Source: Ophiocordyceps camponoti-saundersi (nom. inval.)
Lineage: Eukaryota > Ascomycota > Sordariomycetes > Hypocreales > Ophiocordycipitaceae
Reading direction: 5' to 3'
Length of the DNA: 64,000 nt
Assembly (NCBI GenBank): GCA_003339415.1
Contig: PDHQ01000023.1
Location: 57,892 to 121,891, forward strand
Below the pieces are notes generated by a model. The model had not been told where the DNA came from, ran no database searches, and saw only the letters and a program-made list of their open reading frames with translations. A program made the translations under genes and the position numbers. Positions 31,113 to 42,086 of the stretch are shown here, in pieces; within the stretch, counting starts at the first letter, position 1; each line of letters begins with the position of its first letter.

Positions 31113-32680
31113 ATGCCTGCGTATGTCCCTCATCTCGCACCCTTCGACGCCATGAATACTAATGCGGTGCGCAGCTCCGGCGACCAGCACCAGACGTGGC
31201 AGAACCCGTTCGAGGAGCCGAAGCCAAGGGTGTCATTATGGACGGCGCGGGAGATTGCGACGATGGCCTCGAAGCTCGACAAGCAGCTTGGTCCCGAGTA
31301 CATTTCGTCGCGGTCCGGGCCCGGCGGTAGCTTAGTTCACTACCTCACGGCGGAGAAGTGCATCGGGCTCGCGAACGAGGTGTTTGGCTTCAACGGGTGG
31401 TCATCGTCTATCCAGAACATCCAGGTCGACTTTGCGGACGAGAATCCTCAGACGCAGCGCGTCAGCATCGGTCTCTCGGTCATTGTGCGCGTGACGCTGC
31501 GCGATGGTACGTATCACGAAGATATCGGCTACGGATCCATCGAAAACGCTCGCGGAAAGGCCATGGCTTTTGAAAAGGCGAAGAAAGAGGGTACGACGGA
31601 CGGGTTGAAACGGGCGCTGAGAAGCTTTGGCAACGTTCTCGGCAATTGCATCTATGATAAGGACTACGTCAAGCAAGTGACCAAGGTCAAGGCCCAGCCG
31701 GTCAAGCGGTTCGACCAGGACAATCTTCACCGTCACGCCGACTTTGCGACGGAAAAGCGAAAGGAGTCGAGGATTAAGCCTGAACCGCCTTTACCGACGC
31801 CGATACCACAGCACCAGCAGCAGCAGCAGCAGTCGAAGACGGAGATGCTCAAGGCGGAGTCGTTTGAGGACTTTCTCGGAGGTATGCTCTCGTCTGGTGG
31901 GCTCGAGGAGCTGGTGGAGGCTGAAGAAAGCGTCTGCTACTAGAACTCGACGAGAATGACTTTTGCGTGCCTGGTGACGGCTATCCGGATGAGATTGTGC
32001 TGCCCGGGCCCGCGGCGGGGAGACCGCCCGATCGCGGGGGCGGAGGATGGGGTGGAGGAGGAGGAGGAGGAGCAGGGTGTGGTCGGCCTACGCCGCAGAC
32101 GCCTACCTCTGCCGAGGGACAGGCGAGGCGAGTGACGCAGCAGCCACAGGTTTCACGGCCAGCGCCCGCACTTGCTCCCGCTGCTGCTGCTGCTCCTCCC
32201 CATCTTCCTCAGCAATCCGAGCCAGTAGCCTTCTTCTCGGCACGATCAGTAAGGGCCAACTCAGAGTCGAACGCAGGCAAACAGCTGTTCAACCCCAAAG
32301 CCGAGAGCCCGTCAATACGAAAGACGGCGGGCATAGACCACTCATCGTCCCGGCCGGTGGGACGAAACGGACAGCACGTGGAGCCGGCGGCGAGCCAGCA
32401 GAGCGGGGTGACGACGACGACGACGCCCGGACGGCCGGCTTGTGCTCGGGGGCCTGTGGGCAACGTGGTGAATCCTTCGCTGGACCAGGCTCGTAGGATC
32501 GGGGCGCCGGGCGGGGCGGGCAGTCCGCTGGCAAACAGGTCATCGTATAAGCCGCCGAGCATGAAGAGGCCTCTTGCGGGGATGGAGGGTCGGTCTCCGC
32601 TTGGGGATGTTGTGGGTAATGTGGCGGCTGTTACGGCGGCGGAGGGGGGGGTTGATGTGAAGAGGTCCAAGGTTACATAG
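31113..32680 (+). CDS. RAD52: DNA recombination and repair protein RAD52
   Basis: Three exons, 31113-31120 (8 nt), 31175-31881 and 31944-32680, encode 483 aa. Intron 1 (54 nt) has GTATGT, TACTAAT (31157-31163) and CAG, giving MPASGDQHQTWQNPFEEPKP; intron 2 (62 nt, GTATGC..TAG) gives FEDFLG-ELDENDFCVPGDG. The catalytic annealing domain is intact: KLDKQLGPEYISSR, HYLTAEKCIGLANEVFGFN, GWSSSIQNIQVDF, YHEDIGYGSIEN, FEKAKKEGTTDGLKRALR, FGNVLGNCIYDKDY. The Pro/Gly-rich C-terminal half carries the conserved EPVAFFSARSV, NPKAESPSIRKTAGIDH and NPSLDQARRIGAPGG blocks that in this family concern Rad51 and RPA contacts. Rad52 loads Rad51 and anneals ssDNA in homologous recombination. Intron 1 is a multiple of three without stops, so retention would insert 18 residues. 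Confidence 0.95.
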
Positions 32681-32741
32681 GGGCCCTTTTTTTGTTTGCT
32701 TGTCTGCTGCTGGCCTCTTTTTGTCTGCCCGTCTCTCTCTG

Positions 32742-32742
<1 letters not shown>

Positions 32743-32782
<40 letters not shown>
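32743..32782 (+). repeat. CT dinucleotide repeat in convergent 3' region
   Basis: A (CT)n tract interrupted by GTCTAT lies between the RAD52 and bZIP stop codons. The 247-bp region holds nothing else recognisable. Confidence 0.7.
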
Positions 32783-32784
<2 letters not shown>

Positions 32785-32927
32785 ATCTCTCTCTGCGTGT
32801 GTGTAAGAGAAAGGGGGGGGGGTATATACCGTACATGTCCTGTTTTACATCAACGCCCAAGACCCCAATAAACAGCCCCCCTTTTCCGTCTTCCTCTTCC
32901 TCTTCTCCCCTCTCCTGTCATGAATCG

Positions 32928-33858
32928 TCAATTCACATGATATACAGGCGTAGAGACAAAAGAAGACATGTCAACAGTAAAAGGCGTAAAGACAGACTGA
33001 AGCGTAGTAGAGTCACCATCAAGATGCTGAGCCATCTGCTGCTGTTGCTGAAGAAGATGCTGAGACGTCATCTGCTCAGCACCGCTCTCATGACCCTGCA
33101 ACGCACCATGCTGCTGCCCATAGCCCAACAGCTGACGCAGCCTCACACATTCACCCTGCAAAACAGCGTACGCCTGATTACTCGCTTCCAATCGCTGCAG
33201 CGCGTCGCGCAACTGCGTCTCCAAATCGCGAATACGTTGATCTTTCCGTTCGCGATAGGCTCGTTGCGAGGCGCGGTTTTGAGCGCGTCGACGCTATAGC
33301 GTGTTAGTTTTTGCGCTTGCTTGCTTGATTGAGGATGAAGATCGAGGAAAATCACCTCGCTACTCACTGATACTACTGCTGCTGGGGCGTTTCGGTAGCG
33401 GCTTTCGCGTGGTCTTCGGGGGGGTTTCTTCTCTTGTTGGTTGTTGTCTTGTAGGGTGTGTAGGGGTTGGGAGGGGGTTTGGGGGTCGCTTGTTGTGCTT
33501 TGGGGACTTGTGTAGGGGTATGTGAGTGGTTGAGTATGGTGGTGATGATGTTCTGACTGTGTTGTAGACGTGAGTAGGAAGGTATGGTGATGATGGGGTG
33601 AGAAGGGGGAAAAACTGTGAGAGATAGTACCATGTTATAGACTTGGTTTAGAAACGAGCCGTCGATATAGCTGGAAGAAGCATAGAATGGTGTAAACTGC
33701 TGCTGAGGAAGAGGCATCTGAGACGGTATCATCGAAGCGGACGATCCATCCGCTCTCTTAACATCTCTTAGAAACAAGTTCTGTATCTCATCATTTTGTA
33801 TCTCGTCTTCATCCACTTCTTCCTCTTTCGCTATTCTCGAAAACGGTCCGCTTAGCAT
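32928..33858 (-). CDS. bZIP transcription factor, Yap/AP-1-like
   Basis: Three exons, 33858-33631, 33556-33368 and 33293-32928, encode 260 aa; both introns are 74 nt and phase 0. Exon 2 has no ATG of its own and must be read in the third frame, giving EKKPPRRPRESRYRNAPAAV ahead of the junction. Exon 3 opens with the basic region RRRAQNRASQRAYRERKDQR (residues 140-159; invariant N145 and R153) followed by a heptad zipper (DLETQLRDALQRL, LQGECVRLRQLL). NRASQRAYR resembles the Yap/AP-1 DNA contact set. The first intron has a weak donor (GTACTA), so that boundary is less certain; the second has GTGAGT, CTAAC and TAG. The N-terminus is acidic and contains a His5 run. Target genes are unknown. Confidence 0.82.
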
Positions 33859-35115
33859 TTCTTCCTCGTTGAAAGATGTGAAGATGTTCGTTTCGTTATG
33901 GTTGATAGAGGATTAGATGAAGTTGATAAGATGGAAAAACAAGGGGATGAGAGGAAATCAACTTAAACTCTCTTCTCAAAATTCACCTTTCAAACACCTC
34001 AAATTAACCCTCCCCTCCTTCATTCTCAACCCTGCTTTTTTCCCATCCATATATAAAACATCAAGCCCTTTCTCAGCAAGCATCCGAACGCTTTTTCCAT
34101 CGGCACACACCGCTTCAAGGATCAGTCGGAAAGAAAAATCTGCTGCTTTTTTTCTAGAAGGAAAAAAAAAATTCGATCCAACAAAGGGTCTTTTTTTTTA
34201 ATTTACTCTCCACTGTTTTTTTTTATATATCTTCTCACCGTAGATATTTGTGGGTGTGGATGGATAAGGTGAGGAGGGATATATACGGGTTGCCTGTTTG
34301 GTGCTTGGATCGTGCTGCGTTGTGCTCTTGTGAGGGCCAACTTGGACGGAGTTTACATTCATATTCACATTCATATTCATATATATCTTCATATATATAC
34401 TCATTCATATATTCATCCATAGATTCATTCATACATATCTAGGCAGAGATAGTTGAAACCACCTCCTCACAAACCCATACACCCCTTTCATCCCCCCCTA
34501 AATACCACATCTTATACGCATCCTCTACACCAAAACAACCTGTTGGTTCCCCCTCCCCTCTTCACCTTCCCCCTGTCGTACACGCCTCTTCCTCATCTTA
34601 TTAGGCAGTTTGAGCCTGAGCCAACAGCCGTGCGTCGTGTTACAAGGCCTGACATGATTTCTCTTCGCCTTTCCCTCCCCCGCCCCCTGGTCCCTCCATC
34701 TTTTCAGTCTGTACGTCTTTCTTTTTTTCCCTTTTCGAAATTTCTTTTCAGATTGGGCTTCTCCTTCTATTGGATTCTTTCCGTCTTCGACCCATCGACT
34801 TTCATCACCGCCCCCCCCTTTTCTCTCCCGTCTTAGATGGTGCTCTCTCGGCATGCAGACGCTCTTCACATAGCTTTGATAAAATAATACAGCATAGACT
34901 CCCATCTCATCTTACATTTCTTCTCTTAATCTCTGACTCTTCTTTCTTAACCCTAACCCTCTTCACTTAACCCCTTTCCACCAGCGTAGAAAACGTCACT
35001 CCAAAACAGCACATAGCAACAGAGAACGAAAATAAGACGCCACTCCCGTCTCTCCCTCAGCCAAAAACATACTCACCCTCTCCTCTCCTCTTCTTACTTC
35101 TCCTCTCCTTTACCT

Positions 35116-35116
<1 letters not shown>

Positions 35117-35147
<31 letters not shown>

Positions 35148-35340
35148 ACCGCCCAGTGGGGCCCGGCCCCCCCCCCCCCGCCCCGCCCCGGCCCCCCCCC
35201 CCCCCGCCCCCAGGGGGAAAACCACATAACCTCCCCCCCTACNNNNNNNNNNCTCCTCTCCCTCCGCCACAAACATACTCCCCCCCCCCTCCCCTCCTCC
35301 TTCCCCCCCCCCCCTTTTCCCTCCCCCCCCCCCCCCCCCT
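35117..35340. other. 10-N assembly gap (35243-35252) in poly-C with degraded duplicate flanks
   Basis: Sequence left of the gap (35049-35160) and right of it (35253-35380) are corrupted versions of each other: CCCTCAGCCAAAAACATACTC against CCCTCCGCCACAAACATACTC, and CAGTGGGGCCCGG against CAAGTGGGGCCGG. This suggests overlapping contig ends read through a C/T-rich tract. Confidence 0.75.
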
Positions 35341-35698
35341 CGTCTCGTCTCAGACGGACAAGTGGGGCCGGACCCGCCAACTCGGATCCGGACTCGGATC
35401 CCGGCTCCGCGAACAACAGGGGAAGAATCGTATTCCGTCCCCTTGTTCATTCTTGTTTGGCCCTTCATTTCCATACTCTGGGGACGCAAGCTCTGGAACC
35501 CGTCTCTGATTCGTCATGGTCATGATTTTTCCTTCTCTCCGGACAAGATCGGCTGCTTGCATCACAGCCACCCTCTTCCCCCCTTTCTTTGTCCTGATCC
35601 CCCTCCCCTGGTGAAAAAGCTACAGAGAGAATAGAAGCCTCTTGGAAACCAGAGAAGAAGAAGAAGAAAACGGTCAGACCTTGACGGGACTGACATGT

Positions 35699-35786
35699 CT
35701 TCTTCTTCTTCTTCTTCTTCTTCTTCTTCTTCTTCTTCTTCTTCTTCTTCTTCTTCTTCTTCTTCTTCTTCTTCTTCTTCTTCTTC
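35699..35786 (+). repeat. TTC trinucleotide microsatellite
   Basis: About 29 near-perfect TTC/TCT units. In one frame it encodes poly-Ser and in another poly-Leu, creating spurious frames on both strands. Confidence 0.9.
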
Positions 35787-36612
35787 GTCTTGCCTGCACA
35801 CCTTCACGTCTTCCCATCAACTTTCTCAGATCCCCCCCTGGTCCGTCGCCCCCCCCTCCCCGCCCCGGCCAAAGCTCTGCTCTCTCTCGCCTGATCCCAC
35901 CGCCCTCCTACCGTTTGATAGGTTCCCAGCTGCGACTTGCGGTCAAGACCGGCCCGTGACCGAGGGCATCACATCACGCGACGAGTACAGCCAGGACTTG
36001 TCCGCCATGCGCCCTCCCGCCGCCGCCGCTCACGACCCTCTTTCCGGCCTTGCATTATCGTCGGCCTTCTTGCAAGTCAGTCCCGGTGCCCATTTGAATC
36101 AAGGAGAGAAAGGATAATTGAGGCGCAAAAAAAAAGATGGGGCCGTCAGACACGAGATGCTTGCCCGTTGGCCCTGTTTGCCTTGTCCCAACGTCCGACC
36201 GACTGACGTGCCGAGACCCCAGCTTCATTTCCTTCCTCGTTGGGCTCGCCGTCCCGCGGCTTTGCCCTTTGCGTCCTGCGGCTTTCCTAATTCCGACTCC
36301 ATCTCCCCACGCCGCTCAGCCAAGTCCGTTCATTCTCCAACTGACCCCTTGCGAGCCACGCCACGTGAAGCATCAATGAGGTTAGAATCCTGGTCGAGCC
36401 GGGGGAAAGGGCGGACAGCAAGCCATCAGAGAGACAAACAAGATCGGTTCAGGGATCAGAGAAAGAACATCATGGTAGAAGAGAGGGAGAAGATGACAGG
36501 CGAAGAGGGAAGATCATCAAGGAAGAAAGAGAGAAAGAAAGAAAAGGTGGGTAAAAAGACAGATGAAAAGGATAGCCTGGTGACACCCCATCGCCATCCC
36601 CCCTCTCCCCCC

Positions 36613-38153
36613 TTAAGCCTCGCTCGACTGTAACTTCAGCCTCGCCAGCCCCTCTTTAGCCTGCCTCACGCCCTCGTCAAAGCCAAACTTGAGGCTCATC
36701 TCTTTACACTCGCCGAACTTGGCACGGGCCAGCTCCGGCTTGCCCATCATCACCGCCAGATCGCCAAAGGTGCATAGCGCCGCCGCACAGGCATGGTCGC
36801 AGGTGACGGTCCTGTCTTCGCCCTTGACCTCGCTGCCATGCGTCTGCGCGTTGGTCGCCCAGTTGTGCGCCGCCTCGAGGTTGCCCTCACGCGTCATGGG
36901 CATGGCCGCGTCAACGTTCAGAGCCGTGGTCGGATTCAGCGACTGCTGGGCAAAAGCCACGGCCAAGTTGTTCATGATCATCGCCCGCTGGCACGGATCG
37001 AGACACACACGCAGCGCGTAGATGAAAAGGGGGATGCATAGGTGGTACTCGCCTTTCCGCTCGTAGCTTCGCCCGAGCGACTCCATGGCGGAACCCAGCT
37101 GCTGCGGCTCGAGCCAGTCCTCCTCGCCCGGCTTGCTTCCCTCCTTGTGCCGCCGCTGGAGCTCCGCCAGCGATGTCTCGACGGCCCATATCAGGCTGGC
37201 CTGCGAGTTTTCGAAATCGAGCACGTGCTCGTCGGCGTAGAGCTCCCCGAGCTTGACGCTGATGAAGACCGAGTGGCTCAAAAGCCGTTGCCGCTTGCCC
37301 CATAGCGTCTCCTGCCCGGGAGGCGTAACCTTGGAAACCGCAGCTTCATCTTCGGAAGCATCCGGCCGGTATCTGCCCTCATCATCCACCTTTCCCTCCC
37401 GAATCCATTGGTTTATTTGATGGACAGATTTCACACAGTCGGCCCTGGTTGATTCCAAAACGCGAGAGGCCTCTTTGTGATTCTTGATGTGATGCTCCAG
37501 CCAAGAGGCAATCTGGATTCGGATGTAGAGCACCTGCTCCGAGGCAGCATCGTACCCCATTGCGCTACACTCCTCTAGGGCCTTGTTATAATACCGCAAT
37601 GCCAGTTCAGGCTTTGGGCTGATGATGGTGTAGTAGATGGCGCGTCTCAGCGAGTTGGACACCGTTTTGGGGTAAATGTTGAAGGAGGGTTTGTAAAAGG
37701 CCCTTCTATATTCGTAAACGGTGAAGACGCAGACGCAAAGGGTGAAGACAAGGCTTTTATCTCTTTCAATTAGCTCCTCTCGCTTCCCTTTTTCTTCGAG
37801 CTGCTGTCAACTTACCCGACGGTAGCGAGGCTTATGACGTAGGGCGAGTCGCGAAAGGCAGAGCGGAAGGCGCGAGGGGTCATTAAGAACGCAAGGTTTT
37901 GAAGGCTGTTTTTGAGGCGCCGGAGGAGGTATTGAATCGTCGTCATCTTCTGCGGAGGGGGGATGGGCGGCGGTCGAGGGGGGAAAGACGACGGCGAAGG
38001 GGGTATGGAAGACGAGTAGGACTTCGTCAACGGGAAGCGGATGACGATAAGGCTGAGAACTGGTGAAGGCGCAGAAGGTGGAAAGGCACGGCGAAGGTGG
38101 GAAGAACGCAGTGAGGCCATTGCGCGATGGGCAGCTAAAGATGGCGACTGCAT
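36613..38153 (-). CDS. mitochondrial TPR protein, Mgr3-like
   Basis: Exons 38153-37816 and 37753-36613 encode 492 aa, close to yeast Mgr3 (501 aa). The 62-nt intron (GTAAGT, GCTAAT branch, AAG acceptor, phase 2) splits a membrane segment: VISLATVG-LVFTLCVCVFTVY. The N-terminus (MASLRSSHLRRAF, Arg-rich, no early acid) looks like a mitochondrial presequence. TPR-like helices follow (ELALRYYNKALEECSAMG, YIRIQIASWLEHH, SAMESLGRSYERKGEYHLCI, ARAKFGECKEMSLKFGFDEG). In yeast, Mgr3 with Mgr1 is a substrate adaptor of the inner-membrane i-AAA protease Yme1. The assignment rests on layout and recognition of the TPR core, so other membrane TPR proteins are not excluded. ATGs at 38153 and 38120 are both plausible. 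Confidence 0.75.
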
Positions 38154-38530
38154 CGTGCTGAAGCTGTGCTTTGGTAAGCCTCTCTCTGTCTCTCTGTCTC
38201 TCTGTCTCTCCCCTAGCCTGGTCTGAGGTCGAGGTCGAGGTTGCAACCTGGAGGTGCAGCCTAGAGGAGGAGAGCTGGAATTCGTATGTGCGAATAGGAA
38301 AAAAAGATTATGCGGATTGCGGATTGAAAAAAAAAGCCGTTGATCTCCGAGATAAGATTGCCGAGATAAGAAATCGGGGCTCGGCAAGCCGGCTGGAAAT
38401 AGTCCGGGTAAAAGCGGGGCTCTCTCAGCCTTGGATCCATCGTCATCGATTCTGAGGCATATTCGAGGGGAAAAAAATATCAAGATTCACGCCTCGTCGA
38501 ATATCGCAGCCGAAAGAAGCATCTCGAGCA
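38154..38530. promoter_or_regulatory. divergent promoter between Mgr3-like and MAPR genes
   Basis: A 377-bp head-to-head spacer. It contains a CT repeat near 38165-38210 and A-runs. It is short enough to be shared. No specific factor site is called. Confidence 0.4.
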
Positions 38531-39098
38531 ATGGCTCCCAGATTCGAACCCAAAGTCCCAGTCCAACTGGGCCCTCCAAAGAGTGATCCCATCCCCACGG
38601 AACAGTTGGCGAAGGCTACAGGTTCGCGTGCCTGTTCCTCATTGGACTCTGAATACCCTCATCTGACACCTTTTTTCCCTCTCAAGGCGTCGACGGGGCA
38701 ACCTGCTACGTGGCAATCAAGGTCAGATTCCTTCCCCCAGAATTCCGTGACGGGAACATGCGCCGACAGCTTCTGCGCAGGGCAAGGTTTACGACGTGAC
38801 GGGCAACAAGGCCTATCAGCCCGGTGGCTCATATCACGGTCAGTCTTTTTTTTTCCCCTCTGACGAGTTCTCGCTGTGTCTCTTGCGAAACCTGATGACG
38901 TCGACACGCTCTTTAGTCTTTGCCGGAAAGGACGCGTCGAGAGCGTTGGCAAAGTCATCAACTAAAGCCGAAGACGTCAGCGCCGAATGGCGAGATCTGG
39001 ACGACAAGGAGAAGACGGTGCTCGACGATTGGATCACGTTTTTCTCCAAGCGATACAACGTTGTCGGCGTCGTCGAGGGCGCGACCAACACCGAATAA
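38531..39098 (+). CDS. Dap1/MAPR-type cytochrome b5-like haem-binding protein
   Basis: Four exons, 38531-38621, 38687-38721 (35 nt), 38781-38838 and 38917-39098, encode 121 aa; the three introns (65, 59, 78 nt) are GT..AG with matching phases. The protein reads through the MAPR core: CYVAIKGKVYDVTG, NKAYQPGGSYHVFAGKDASR and AEWRDLDDKEKTVLDDW. Tyr54 and Tyr60 correspond to the two tyrosines around the haem in PGRMC1/Dap1 proteins. Members bind haem through Tyr and support cytochrome P450 enzymes of sterol synthesis. Unlike Dap1 and PGRMC1 this protein has no N-terminal membrane segment, so it is probably soluble. The family is firm; orthology with Dap1 is less so. Confidence 0.9.
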
Positions 39099-39911
39099 AA
39101 AGGTGCAATCGTCAACCTGACTTGTTTACTCCCCTCCCCCCTTTTCTCTGCACTCGTCGATTTTGTGTGCTTGTCTACCTAGTATGCGACTCCCCTCTGA
39201 GACGCACAACAGCAGTCATGGAGTTTCCTCTCCCCTCCTCCCCCCTTTCGACGTCATCTCTCAAGCGACGGCTGTCTGCAGGGGCAAACCTCGTCCGGGG
39301 CCGCCCCCCCCCCCCCCCTTGTCGACTGCTGAATCCCGCGCTCCCGTAGTCGATGTCACCAAAGGAAAAAAAAGAAAAGGAAAAAGTGCATGGCATTGCT
39401 CGTACCGACACGTTCTTTCCTTTCGGTGGCGACCTCATGTTGGACAGCGTCTTCTTCGTATCACCGAAGGTCCTGGCGACTTCTAGAAAGCCATCTACAT
39501 GTGTCATGGGTGCACCCGATGCTGGCTTCCGTCATTTTCCTCATCGACAACGACTCGATGGTGTGTTTGCTTTCGGCGAGGCCGCGTGAACAGAAACAAG
39601 CAGGGTCGGTGGATAGAGACGAGTTGCATGAGCTGTCGTCGGCGATGGCTCTGCTAAGACGGATATAGGGGTAATGGAAAGGGGGGGGCAGCGATTTCAA
39701 TCAACAGTGTAAGCAGTATGGGATGGGATTACTCGGCCGTCTATTCGAGTCCTTCCATGTGGGCAATAGCAGTCTCCCGACCCGTCGTCTCTGCTTGCAT
39801 CGTCTGAACATGGTAAATGCAGTCTCCCCGACTTCCTTCTTCCACCCCCCTGCCAGCGGTCGGTTCCCTTGTAAATCCCCCACCACCCGACCCCCCTTTA
39901 ATCCTTCGTCT
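39099..39911. other. intergenic region, no gene seen
   Basis: This is the 3' region of the MAPR gene, with C runs (39304-39318) and A-rich patches. Short frames here show no family resemblance. Confidence 0.5.
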
Positions 39912-40142
39912 TCAACTAACTGATCGTTGAGAATTCGAAGAAGACGAGGTTTGGACCTGAGAAGCCTGACGCTGACGTTCGGCCAAGCAGTTGTCGCAGA
40001 GCTTCCCCTGATTCCACGAGTTGCGGAGGACTTTTACGCCGTAGCACTGGTGGTAGGGGTCATTGCGGGCAAAGTGGCAGAAGGACTTGAGCCGGAGAGC
40101 AGAGTGATTGCAGGTGAAAAGGAACTCTTCCCAGTCGCACAT
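39912..40142 (-). CDS. 76-aa conserved Cys/His protein
   Basis: A single small exon starts MCDWEEFLFTCNHSALRLKS, continues FCHFARNDPYHQCYGVKVLR and SWNQGKLCDNCLAERQR, and ends with a Ser-rich tail. Cysteines at 2, 11, 22, 33, 49 and 52 with histidines between suggest a small zinc-binding module (CHFARND-x3-HQC and CDNC). I recall short ascomycete proteins with the same CHFARND..H.C pattern, but no function is known to me. A donor-like GTAAGT on the minus strand (about 40230) with CTGAC sequences before the ATG suggests an intron in the 5' UTR. Confidence 0.6.
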   Translation of the reverse strand: MCDWEEFLFTCNHSALRLKSFCHFARNDPYHQCYGVKVLRNSWNQGKLCDNCLAERQRQASQVQTSSSSNSQRSVS

Positions 40143-42086
40143 GATGAAATGGATTTATTGATGAGGGAGGTTCTTGGTTCAGTTGTCAGTGTTTGAGCCG
40201 GCGGGAAGGAAACGAGTCAGCAGGGGAAGACTTACAGGTTGGTGTGTCTTTGTTGAGCAGCTGTTTGAAAGATGTTTCCTGACATGAGGAGAAGAGAGGA
40301 GGTCAAAGGTCTAGAGAAAGCTGGCTTTATATAGAAGCAAAGGGTGAGGTCTTTGAAGGTGAATGAAGTTGTTTCTTTTCCGGGCTGAGAAAGTCGTCTT
40401 GTGTTTACATGGTGTCTCGCATCACGACGAAGGGGAACCTTACGTATGAGAAGCCTTTTTTTCTTCTTCCCTCGGTCCATCTGCCAAACGGCATGTCAGA
40501 CGATTCCTTGAAGCAATGGATGCGAATCCCCAGGGGGGGGGAGAAAGGGAGGGAAGGGTGCACGGTGACAAATATCAGCAAGCGAGTTTACTTTCTTCAT
40601 ACCATCCCCCATCACCTCTATCAAGCCAACAGCAACAGCAAGACGTGACGAGAAGCGAGTCGGCTACGCGGTGTCCCCCCCTTCCATAACGATCGTTGCT
40701 CAGGTACGGTGTAATTCAAGAGTTATTTTTATCACGTTTTGAAAAGTCGTTTGCCTCGAGTCGTTTGACGACGCTTTTTTTTAAACCCTGAACGTGGAGA
40801 TTCTAACGTGGGAGCGGATAGGTAAAGGGGGGGTAGGTGACGTGCAGTAGTTGCGAACGGGAAAACAGGGTTGAAGCAAACCTGGAAAACGAAAACAGGG
40901 GGGAGACTCTGACGAGGGATTGGATTCCATCTGATAGGGGGGTGTGGGAAAGGGGGTAAAGGAGATGAGACGGAAGCTTCCGCCTTGGCTTCCGAGGAGA
41001 GGGGGGGAGTAGAGATGGATATGCAGGTATCCAGGGATGATGACGACGATGATGATGACGATGATGATGGTGTTGTTGTTGATGATGTTGATGTTGATAT
41101 TTTCTATATATATCCGTACAAGTGAGTGAGAGAGTAACTCATCTTTTGATTTGCTGAGGTTTATTCAGACTTGATGGTTATGATGGAAGCAAGGTTTTTG
41201 TTTGTCTTTTCTCTAAGCTGGAAGAGTCATCGTGAAGGACATACAGGTTCAATCGATGCAGCATCGAATAACCTCATGTCTAAGACCAACGAACCATGAT
41301 CCCCAATAAAGAACACACTCAGACAGAACTCTACCATATCTTATATCAACCTCATCCTTCCTCTCCCTTATAACCCTCACTCTCTTGAAAATCCCAAAGC
41401 CAGTCACCGAACGCCCTTGGTCTCGAGCATCTGATTGGACGGTAAAGTGAGGCGAGCACCGGAGAAAGAGAGAGAGAGAGATGGGAGGAGGGGAGCACAA
41501 GGTCTCTCGTCTTTTTACATGCACGTCTTTGCTTAGCAGATTTGGGCGGAGGATTGGTTTGATTGCTGATACGTAGAGACTTGGGGAATCGGGTGCTTTG
41601 CGGTAAAATGTCAAGTCCTGATGACTCTGGGGGTGGGCAGAGGTTTGGTGAGAGGATAAGTAGTTTGTACTGGAAGGTATAAATGGTGGGTAGCAGCTCT
41701 CTGTCCCACTCACTCTCTCTCTCTCTCTCTCTGTCGCCGTCTCTCTCCCTCCCTCCCTCTCTCTCTTGTCCGCCCGCCTTGGTCCTTCGTCATCCCCCCC
41801 CCCCCCGGCCTTCTCCCCCCCTCCTCCACTTCCGCTTCCACTACCCTCTATCCTTATCCGCATCTTGGCTTTCTCTCTCTCTATTCACTTCTCACCTCCC
41901 TCCCCTCTCTAATCCCTCGACCTTCTCTCTCTCTCTCTCTCTCTGTCTCTCCTCTCTGTCTCTCCCCTCCGACTCTATGGAAAGGGTTTTGATCGTCCTC
42001 GCCTGAATACCCTCTCAAATCCCTACATACTATATACAGACAGACTCTACCTCCTCCTCCTCCTCCATCTTCCCCCGCAAAAAAGA
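40143..42086. other. gene-poor intergenic region
   Basis: About 1.9 kb with no supported gene. It contains GAT/GTT trinucleotide repeats (41038-41100), G runs, and a CT-rich leader (41700-41960) before the C2H2 gene. Confidence 0.5.

Larger units (their letters stand above)
33859..36612. other. gene-free region with assembly gap and low-complexity DNA
   Basis: About 2.75 kb without a supported gene between the bZIP start and the Mgr3-like 3' end. It holds an AT-rich ATTCATATTCA-type repeat (34360-34437), two telomere-like CCCTAA units (34950-34960), long C runs, a 10-N gap and a TTC microsatellite. Open frames here are driven by repeats. Confidence 0.6.

Noticed and set aside
34949..34960. 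AACCCTAACCCT, telomere-like repeat
   Set aside because: Only two units within T/C-rich DNA; not enough for a telomere or interstitial array.
35695..36117. 140-codon frame starting with a Ser run
   Set aside because: Created by the TTC microsatellite; the rest shows no conserved features and lies near a faulty assembly gap.
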